Shown here: positions 7,711 through 13,074 of the stretch, piece after piece | Layout of the letters: each line of letters begins with the position of its first letter | How positions within the stretch are numbered: the stretch's first letter is position 1 | Source: Bacteroidota bacterium | Lineage (GTDB): Bacteria; Bacteroidota; Bacteroidia; Chitinophagales; Chitinophagaceae | Assembly (NCBI GenBank): GCA_023428755.1 | Contig: JAEYWX010000004.1 | Location: 1 to 17,481 of the forward strand | Direction of reading: 5' to 3' | Length of the DNA stretch: 17,481 bases | Notes under the pieces: generated by a model | The model's input: the letters and a program-made list of their open reading frames with translations, nothing else | What the model was told of the DNA's origin: nothing | Databases searched by the model: none | Made by a program: the position numbers and the translations under genes

Positions 7711-9174
7711 TTACGATGCCTTGTAGTTTTTTAACAACACATCCGCAAGGCGGAGCAAAGATACTTCATCGAAATGCTTTGTCATGAGTTGAAGTCCGAA
7801 TGGCAAGCCATTGCTGTGCTGAAATAAAGGAATGGAAATGCCGGGGATACCAACGAGGTTGGCAAATACGGTGTAGATATCAGCCAGATACATTTCAATC
7901 GGGTTGCTGTTTTTCTCCCCGATCTTAAAAGCGGTGGAAGGCGATACCGGCATCAGCAATACATCTATATCGCTGAAAACCAGTTTTGTTTGTTCGTATA
8001 ATTTACGACGAACCTGTTGTGCTTTTGTGTAATACGCATCGTAGTAACCGGCGCTTAATACAAAGGTGCCCAGCATGATGCGGCGTTGCACTTCTTTACC
8101 AAAACCTTCGGAGCGATTGGCCGAGTAAAATTCTGTTAATTCTTCTTTTAACGGTACCGACTGATGTCCATAACGGACCCCTTCATACCGGGAGAGATTA
8201 CTGCTGGCTTCAGCAGTTGTAAGTACATAATAAGTAGGAACGATATAATCAATCAAATCAAAATCAAGTTCTTTCACTTCATAACCATCGTTTTTTAATT
8301 GATGGATGAAATGGCGGTGTGCTGTTCGTATCTCTTCATCCAATCCTTCGTGTTGCAATGTTTGTTTGAAATAACCCAATACAGGTTTGATTGACTTTAC
8401 ATTGCTGATTTCTGTAGAATAGTCGGGAACGGGTAGAGAAGAAACAGTACTGTCAAAATCATCTGCACCGGCAATTACTGAAAGTACCAATGCTGCATCT
8501 TCAACCGAGTTGGCCAATACACCAATCTGATCGAAGCTGGAACCATAAGCGATCAATCCATGCCGGCTCACTCTTCCATAACTTGGTTTCATTCCCACAA
8601 TCCCGCAAAAATCGGCTGGTTGACGAACAGAACCTCCGGTATCACTTCCAAGGCTTATCATACAAAGATTCGCCTGAACAGCTACAGCTGATCCGCCGGA
8701 AGAGCCACCGGGTACTCTTGTTTCGTCGAGTTTATTTTTTACCGGACCATATGCAGAGTTTTCATTACTGCTGCCCATTGCAAATTCATCGCAGTTATTG
8801 GTGCCAATGATGATGGCATCTTCGGCCAGTAATCGTTGTACAGCAGTTGAATGATATATGGAATGAAATCCTTTGAGAATATTTGAAGCAGCAGAAAGTG
8901 GATGTTGCTGCCATGCAATCACATCTTTGATGGTTACCACCACGCCATGCAGTTTCCCGGTTGGTTTGCCTGCTTTGCGTGCCTGGTCCAGTTCGGCTGC
9001 ACGTTGCAATGCTTCATCAGCAAACACATGTAACAATGCATTGAGGTGTTCAAATTTTCCAATTTGAGACAGATAAAAGTCAACGGATTGTTTGCAGGAA
9101 GTAGTTCCGTCAAACAAATGCTGCTGGTATTCCTTTATGGTTGCAAATGGATACAATGAAGACAGTCGCTTCAA
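7711..9174 (-). CDS. gatA: Asp-tRNA(Asn)/Glu-tRNA(Gln) amidotransferase subunit A
   Basis: GatA is the glutaminase subunit of the GatCAB complex. It releases ammonia from glutamine to amidate Glu-tRNA(Gln), and Asp-tRNA(Asn) in some species. The amidase-signature Ser-cisSer-Lys triad is intact: K83 in TIKDV, S158 in VPGGSSGGS, and S182 in GSDTGGSVRQP. Its length of 487 residues is normal for the family. No gatB or gatC gene is adjacent, so the complex is encoded at dispersed loci. It lies 39 bases after tatA and 11 bases before the lytic transglycosylase gene and appears to be the middle gene of that operon. I see no internal promoter or terminator. Confidence 0.96.
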   Translation of the reverse strand: MKRLSSLYPFATIKEYQQHLFDGTTSCKQSVDFYLSQIGKFEHLNALLHVFADEALQRAAELDQARKAGKPTGKLHGVVVTIKDVIAWQQHPLSAASNILKGFHSIYHSTAVQRLLAEDAIIIGTNNCDEFAMGSSNENSAYGPVKNKLDETRVPGGSSGGSAVAVQANLCMISLGSDTGGSVRQPADFCGIVGMKPSYGRVSRHGLIAYGSSFDQIGVLANSVEDAALVLSVIAGADDFDSTVSSLPVPDYSTEISNVKSIKPVLGYFKQTLQHEGLDEEIRTAHRHFIHQLKNDGYEVKELDFDLIDYIVPTYYVLTTAEASSNLSRYEGVRYGHQSVPLKEELTEFYSANRSEGFGKEVQRRIMLGTFVLSAGYYDAYYTKAQQVRRKLYEQTKLVFSDIDVLLMPVSPSTAFKIGEKNSNPIEMYLADIYTVFANLVGIPGISIPLFQHSNGLPFGLQLMTKHFDEVSLLRLADVLLKNYKAS

Positions 9175-9213
9175 TACAATTGAAATGAAAAATAAAACAA
9201 GAAGCGAAAATGC

Positions 9214-9429
9214 TTACTGTTTGTTCTGCGGAGGAGTATCGGTTGTTGAGCTTTCCTCGATTTCCTTGCGCACGGTATTCTTGGCATCGTTAAACTCACG
9301 GATACCTTTACCTAATCCTTTCATCAGTTCGGGAATCTTACGACCACCGAATAACAATAAAATGATTATAGCAATAATGATGATCTCCTGTGTGCCGAGT
9401 ACGCCAAGCAATATGGGCTGAAAGTTCAT
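9214..9429 (-). CDS. tatA: Sec-independent translocase protein TatA/TatE family
   Basis: The 71-residue protein has the TatA layout. A short N-terminus leads into one membrane segment (IIIIAIIILLLFGG, about residues 16-29) with the conserved hinge FGGRKIPEL. An amphipathic helix (MKGLGKGIREFNDAKN) and a polar tail follow. TatA multimers form the pore through which folded twin-arginine substrates cross the inner membrane. I chose the start at 9429 rather than 9492. The extra 21 residues are not TatA-like, a perfect TAnnTTTG -7 element lies inside them at 9451-9458, and position 9492 is inside the upstream terminator's T tract. It is first in an operon with gatA and the lytic transglycosylase. 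No tatC is nearby. Confidence 0.93.
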   Translation of the reverse strand: MNFQPILLGVLGTQEIIIIAIIILLLFGGRKIPELMKGLGKGIREFNDAKNTVRKEIEESSTTDTPPQNKQ

Positions 9430-9450
9430 GATATAAAATTTAGAGGAACA

Positions 9451-9484
9451 CAAAGTTACAGTTATTTCTAACGCAGGCTTCGAA
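9451..9484 (-). promoter_or_regulatory. putative promoter of tatA-gatA operon
   Basis: Read on the - strand, TAACTTTG (9458-9451) matches TAnnTTTG exactly. TTCG (9484-9481) lies 22 bases upstream as an imperfect -33 box. Transcription would start near 9444, about 15 bases before the tatA ATG at 9429. Confidence 0.6.
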
Positions 9485-9490
9485 AGAGGC

Positions 9491-9521
9491 AATAAAAAAA
9501 CCTTCCGGTAAGGGAAGGTTT
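9491..9521 (-). terminator. intrinsic terminator after the small lipoprotein gene
   Basis: On the - strand a 9-bp perfect stem (AAACCTTCC / GGAAGGTTT, 6-nt loop) is followed by a TTTTATT tract. It lies 25 bases after the lipoprotein stop and insulates tatA from it. Confidence 0.85.
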
Positions 9522-9545
9522 CAATGCGTTTTGTTTCAAAAGAGC

Positions 9546-9671
9546 TTAACGGATAAAATTCTTACCGCATTTACCTGCTTTGCCGTTAGCCGCCTGGTAA
9601 GGCGTAATACCCCTGTTACAGGACATTAAAAACAGTGTAATGACTGCAAGTGCTACTAATACCTTTTTCAT
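9546..9671 (-). CDS. 41-residue predicted lipoprotein
   Basis: This very short gene reads from ATG 9671 to TAA 9546. The product begins MKKVLVALAVITLFLMSC, a full lipoprotein signal peptide with lipobox LMSC, so lipidation would fall on Cys18. The mature peptide is only about 24 residues, with two cysteines including the lipidated one, and ends GKAGKCGKNFIR. It has its own promoter-like sequence (9758-9788) and its own terminator (9491-9521), which strongly supports a real, separately transcribed gene. I cannot assign a function. The basic, glycine-rich C-terminus might contact the cell wall or outer membrane components, but that is a guess. It lies between rplS and tatA, on the same strand as both. 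Confidence 0.78.
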   Translation of the reverse strand: MKKVLVALAVITLFLMSCNRGITPYQAANGKAGKCGKNFIR

Positions 9672-9757
9672 AATCGAAACCTGATTTAGTTAATAAATAG
9701 AGTAACGAAATTTCAAAAGGTATGGGATTAAACCGAACATTTACATTCGATGGACGG

Positions 9758-9788
9758 TAAATATAAGAACGAAATCCGAGGATACAAA
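9758..9788 (-). promoter_or_regulatory. putative promoter of the small lipoprotein gene
   Basis: On the - strand, TTTG (9788-9785), exactly 19 bases and TATATTTA (9765-9758) match the Bacteroidota pattern in all but the last base. The leader would be about 80 bases. The -33 box lies in the T-rich tail of the rplS terminator. Confidence 0.55.
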
Positions 9789-9820
9789 GAACAAAGGGGG
9801 AAAGTTTCTTTCCCCCTTTG
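9788..9820 (-). terminator. intrinsic terminator of rplS
   Basis: A perfect 13-bp stem (9792-9804 with 9808-9820, loop of 3) containing a five-G block is followed on the - strand by TTCTTTG. It lies 24 bases after the rplS stop. Confidence 0.85.
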
Positions 9821-9844
9821 GTACAAATATGCTTGAACGCCTGA

Positions 9845-10198
9845 TTATTTCATGCGCTTTTCCTTAATACGGGCACTTTTACCGCTTCTTTCACGCAGGT
9901 AAAACAGTTTTGCACGGCTCACTTTACCCACTTTGTTGAGTAAAATTGAATCTACGTTCGGTGAGTTTACTGGGAAAGTACGTTCAACGCCTACTCCATC
10001 AGAGATCTTACGCACTGTAAATGTAGCAGTTGCGCCCTGGCCCTGACGTTTGATCACATCGCCACGGAAGCCTTGGATACGCTCTTTTCCACCCTCAACG
10101 ATCTTGTAATTCACAGTAACGTTATCACCTGCTTTAAACTTGGGATGTTCTTTCCCAACAGTTAATTGTTCATGTATAAATGCAACAGCGGCGTTCAT
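9845..10198 (-). CDS. rplS: 50S ribosomal protein L19
   Basis: The 117-residue protein is clearly L19, a component of the large subunit near the interface with the 30S subunit. Diagnostic segments are the N-terminal helix, FKAGDNVTVNYKI, IQGFRGDVIKRQGQG, FTVRKISDGVGVERTFP, and the C-terminal SPNVDSILLNKVGKVSRAKLFYLRERSGKSARIKEK. The usual bacterial partners (rpsP, rimM, trmD) are not adjacent on the side visible here. Instead it stands alone between its own promoter-like element (10220-10227) and a strong terminator. Confidence 0.98.
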   Translation of the reverse strand: MNAAVAFIHEQLTVGKEHPKFKAGDNVTVNYKIVEGGKERIQGFRGDVIKRQGQGATATFTVRKISDGVGVERTFPVNSPNVDSILLNKVGKVSRAKLFYLRERSGKSARIKEKRMK

Positions 10199-10219
10199 AT
10201 CTCTTAATTTTTAGGACGG

Positions 10220-10227
10220 CAAAGGTA
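10220..10227 (-). promoter_or_regulatory. -7 element upstream of rplS
   Basis: TACCTTTG on the - strand is an exact TAnnTTTG match, placing transcription start near 10213, about 15 bases before the rplS ATG. No good -33 TTTG is visible at the usual distance. Confidence 0.5.
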
Positions 10228-10240
10228 GGGGGTTTTTGCA

Positions 10241-10307
10241 GGAATTGGTAATTTGTTGGCAGGAATTTGGAAAAAAAGTTCAACCTCTAATTCCAATCCC
10301 CAATTCC
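10241..10307. repeat. nested inverted repeats between rny and rplS
   Basis: GGAATTGG (10241-10248) pairs with CCAATTCC (10300-10307). An inner GGAATT (10262-10267) pairs with AATTCC (10289-10294). These AATTCC-type words give a nested foldback just after the rny stop (10322) and before the rplS promoter. It could act as a weak terminator or 3' stabilising structure for rny mRNA. Confidence 0.45.
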
Positions 10308-10321
10308 AAGTACCTTTTCTT

Positions 10322-11887
10322 TTATCTCGCCACATTCACTGCTCTTTTTTCCCTGATAACTGTTACTTTGATCTGGCCGGGATACACCATTTCGGTCTGT
10401 ATCTTTTGTGCCATTTCAAAACTCAGTTTATCTGATTCGGCATCGGTTACTTTTTCAGCTTCTACAATTACACGCAACTCACGGCCAGCCTGGATAGCAT
10501 ACGCTTTTTCCACGCCGGGATACGCCATGGCTAGTGTTTCCAGGTCTTTGATACGCTGCAGGTATTGCTGCATAATTTCACGACGTGCACCGGGCCGTGC
10601 ACCACTGATGGCATCACAAGCCTGTACAATTGGAGAGATCACATACTGCATCTCCATTTCATCGTGGTGGGCACCAATGGCATTTACTACTGCCGGATTT
10701 TCACCATATTTTTCAGCCAGCTTGGCACCTAACAGGGCATGGCTCAATTCAGTTTCTTCTTCCGGAACTTTTCCGATATCGTGTAACAGACCGGCACGCT
10801 TGGCAAGCTTCGGATTCATACCCAGTTCCGATGCCATGATCGCACACAAGTTGGCGGTTTCACGACTGTGCATCAACAGGTTTTGCCCGTACGATGAACG
10901 GAAACGCATACGGCCCACCATCCGGATCAGTTCCTTATGCATTCCATGAATCCCTAATTCAATAACAGTACGTTCACCGATTTCCATTACCTGCTCTTCA
11001 AGTTGGCGACGGGTTTTTTCAACCACTTCTTCTACACGGGCAGGGTGGATACGGCCATCGGCAACCAGTCGTTGCAAACTCAAACGGGCCACTTCACGAC
11101 GAAGGGGATCGAAGGATGAAAGAAGGATCGCTTCCGGCGTATCATCTACAATAAGGTCCACACCTGTTGCTGCTTCAATTGCACGGATGTTACGTCCTTC
11201 ACGGCCAATGATCTGGCCTTTGATCTCATCGCTTTCCAGGTTGAAAACCGTTACAGTGTTTTCAATGGTTTGCTCAGCCGCTGTACGTTGGATCGACTGG
11301 ATCACAATCTTCCGGGCTTCTTTATTTGCTTTCAGCTTGGCATCTTCAATAATTTCCTGCTGCAGTACCAATGCTCTTGTGTGTGCTTCCTGTTTCAGGC
11401 TTTCCACCAATTGGTTCTTGGCTTCTTCCGCACTTAAGCCTGCAATTTTTTCGAGGCGACGGATATGTTCTTCCTGGTGTTTTTCCAGTTCCGTACGTTT
11501 TAAGTTTACTACCTCGATCTGGCGGTTGAGGTTTTCTTTGATGGCCTCGTTTTCTTTGATCTGCTTATCGAGGTTTGCCTCTTTTTGATTGATCGATTGT
11601 TCTTTCTGGCGAGCACGGTTCTCACTTTCGTTGATCTTGCGGTTACGCTCCATTACTTCACGGTCGTAATCCGATTTAAGCTGCACGAATTTTTCTTTTG
11701 CTTCGAGTTCTTTTTCCTTTCGGATGGTTTCGGCACGCAGCCCTGCTTCTTTAATGATGGATTGAGCCTGCAATTCGGCCTCTTCAATTTGTTTCCGGGT
11801 GTTTTTCGCAAAGATGATTTTCCCTGCAAGTACACCGGCAATAAGGGATACAACTCCTATGATAATGTATAAAATTACTGGTTCCAT
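10322..11887 (-). CDS. rny: ribonuclease Y
   Basis: RNase Y is a membrane-anchored endoribonuclease that starts mRNA decay and processing. The 521-residue protein has all its parts. An N-terminal membrane helix spans residues 3-26 and a long charged coiled coil runs from about 30 to 205. A KH RNA-binding domain at about 211-275 has GQIIGREGRNIRAIE with the GREG loop. An HD phosphohydrolase domain follows with H340, the HD pair H369-D370 in LLHDIGK, and HH at 407-408. Its length is normal. It lies after zapA on the same strand with a 189-base gap that holds a -7-like element, so it may be transcribed separately. Confidence 0.97.
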   Translation of the reverse strand: MEPVILYIIIGVVSLIAGVLAGKIIFAKNTRKQIEEAELQAQSIIKEAGLRAETIRKEKELEAKEKFVQLKSDYDREVMERNRKINESENRARQKEQSINQKEANLDKQIKENEAIKENLNRQIEVVNLKRTELEKHQEEHIRRLEKIAGLSAEEAKNQLVESLKQEAHTRALVLQQEIIEDAKLKANKEARKIVIQSIQRTAAEQTIENTVTVFNLESDEIKGQIIGREGRNIRAIEAATGVDLIVDDTPEAILLSSFDPLRREVARLSLQRLVADGRIHPARVEEVVEKTRRQLEEQVMEIGERTVIELGIHGMHKELIRMVGRMRFRSSYGQNLLMHSRETANLCAIMASELGMNPKLAKRAGLLHDIGKVPEEETELSHALLGAKLAEKYGENPAVVNAIGAHHDEMEMQYVISPIVQACDAISGARPGARREIMQQYLQRIKDLETLAMAYPGVEKAYAIQAGRELRVIVEAEKVTDAESDKLSFEMAQKIQTEMVYPGQIKVTVIREKRAVNVAR

Positions 11888-11971
11888 TTTTGTTGACTGG
11901 TTTGTTGTTTGTTATCGGCAAATCGTTCCTTTCTATGGCGTTATCTAAGTTCATAGCGGGACAATAGTGAG

Positions 11972-11979
11972 CGAAAGTA
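11972..11979 (-). promoter_or_regulatory. possible -7 element upstream of rny
   Basis: TACTTTCG on the - strand differs from TAnnTTTG by one base. Transcription would begin near 11965, giving a leader of about 78 bases. No clear -33 box is visible at the normal spacing, so confidence is low. Confidence 0.35.
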
Positions 11980-12076
11980 CAGAAAAAACAGTAGGAACGG
12001 GCATAAGAACTCCATGATGATCACTGCTTTAACACTTACATTCTTAAGCAAGGAGAATTGATGCCATCCAAAGCTT

Positions 12077-12382
12077 TTAAACAGATTTATCCTGATTCAA
12101 TAATTGGTCAATTTGCTGCTCCAGCTTTTCTAAGGCTACTTTTGATGCGTTTATATCTTCTGCCGGTTTATTGTTTACAGTAGTTACATCGGTGGCATAC
12201 CATATAAGAACCATTGAAATGTAGTCCTGCATATCCTTGCCGGCAAAGATTGAACGGAATTCGAGAATCTTATCGTTGATTGTTTTAACGGTCTTGCGCA
12301 CATGTTCTTCATGCTCCGGAGCCACTTTGATTCGATAGTTACGGTCGCCGATTACGATGTTAACAGGAATTAACTCATTCAT
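12077..12382 (-). CDS. zapA: cell division protein ZapA
   Basis: The 101-residue protein matches ZapA. The N-terminal strand-rich head reads IPVNIVIGDRNYRIKVAPEHEEHVRKTVKTINDKI, followed by a helical region and a C-terminal coiled coil (about 72-98, ALEKLEQQIDQLLNQ). ZapA tetramers crosslink FtsZ filaments at the division ring. The family is about 100 residues, so the gene is full length. In this window it is separated from the pheT-coiled-coil pair by a + strand gene, so it needs its own promoter; a weak candidate lies at 12462-12469. Confidence 0.92.
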   Translation of the reverse strand: MNELIPVNIVIGDRNYRIKVAPEHEEHVRKTVKTINDKILEFRSIFAGKDMQDYISMVLIWYATDVTTVNNKPAEDINASKVALEKLEQQIDQLLNQDKSV

Positions 12383-12461
12383 AATTAGGTTTTTTGAGAT
12401 CGAAAACTTATTTTGTGCATATAATGTTGATAAAATCCGGTATCCAATAGGCTTTCCTATT

Positions 12462-12469
12462 CGAAACTA
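12462..12469 (-). promoter_or_regulatory. weak candidate -7 element upstream of zapA
   Basis: TAGTTTCG on the - strand differs from TAnnTTTG by one base. The nearest upstream TTTG is 24 bases away, longer than usual. A 6-bp palindromic hairpin (AATAGG / CCTATT, 12446-12461) sits where transcription would start. The region is shared with the divergent + gene at 12511. Confidence 0.25.
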
Positions 12470-12510
12470 CCTCTTTTGCGTTTCATTAAACCTCAAACCA
12501 CGAAACCGAC

Positions 12511-12759
12511 ATGTTTGCGAAAATTAAACCACAGGTTTTCATTGATAGCCTGACGCTTGAATTGTTTGCCCCACAAAATAACGGGTTAAAAGCGGTATTG
12601 AAGGACGAAAAAGGTTCCGTTTGCCGAAGCCTGGAATCAGACGGTCATCAACCAAGCCTGACATGGAATGGTTTGAACGATCTGCCATACGGAGTTTATA
12701 CACTCGAATTGCAGCAGGGTGATGATGAGATGAAGATGCGGATCATTAAACGGGTGTAA
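12511..12759 (+). CDS. 82-residue protein resembling an isolated T9SS-type beta-sandwich domain
   Basis: I do not recognise a named family. The sequence alternates polar and hydrophobic residues as in a beta sandwich. Its C-terminal half (LTWNGLNDLPYGVYTLELQQG, ending RIIKRV) follows the pattern of T9SS type A sorting domains and FlgD-like Ig folds: W-x-G, GVY, alternating strand, basic end. There is no signal peptide. The reading frame upstream closes with a TAA at 12487-12489 and offers no earlier ATG, so the protein should be cytosolic or is a free-standing domain. It lies on the + strand between zapA (-) and the coiled-coil gene (-). Its TAA (12757-12759) directly abuts the opposing stop codon (12760-12762). 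Confidence 0.68.
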   Translation: MFAKIKPQVFIDSLTLELFAPQNNGLKAVLKDEKGSVCRSLESDGHQPSLTWNGLNDLPYGVYTLELQQGDDEMKMRIIKRV

Positions 12760-13047
12760 TTATTCAGTAAGCAGGGCAATGCAGCGATCGATCTCTTTGA
12801 TGTAGAGCGACAGTTTTTTTTCCAGTTCTTTTTTCTCCCGTTCATCCAGATGCTGTTGCGATGCTTTTAAAATTGCATTCTGCATTTCCAGCACCTCCAC
12901 TTCCTGCTTTTTTTCAAACTGTGTTTCTTTCAACTGTTTCAATTCTTCTTTCAGCCGCATATTTTCTTTTGCCAGTTGCTGGTGTTTTTTCACCAGCAAC
13001 TGCATTTTCTGCTGAAGCGATTGAATATGTTGATCGAGTGCCGACAC
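12760..13047 (-). CDS. small coiled-coil protein, possible ZapB-like division factor
   Basis: The 95-residue product is almost entirely a coiled coil with heptad spacing (HIQSLQQKMQLLVKKHQQLAKENMRLKEELKQLKE, then a second segment to the end), rich in K, E, Q and L. There is no signal peptide or membrane segment. It begins 27 bases after the pheT stop and so shares its transcript. ZapB in E. coli is a similarly small coiled coil that binds ZapA, and zapA is the next gene on this strand, so a ZapB-like role is reasonable. It is inferred from shape and neighbourhood, not from a conserved motif. Confidence 0.8.
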   Translation of the reverse strand: MSALDQHIQSLQQKMQLLVKKHQQLAKENMRLKEELKQLKETQFEKKQEVEVLEMQNAILKASQQHLDEREKKELEKKLSLYIKEIDRCIALLTE

Positions 13048-13074
13048 AAAGCTGTTTTATTTTATTACAAAAGG

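Noticed and set aside
9430..9492. Longer tatA reading starting at 9492
   Set aside because: The additional 21 residues are not TatA-like, contain the likely promoter -7 box, and begin in the T tract of the preceding terminator.
10236..10949. 237-codon open frame on the + strand across rny
   Set aside because: It is antisense to the highly conserved RNase Y HD domain. The product is serine- and cysteine-rich without any motif, as expected for a shadow frame.
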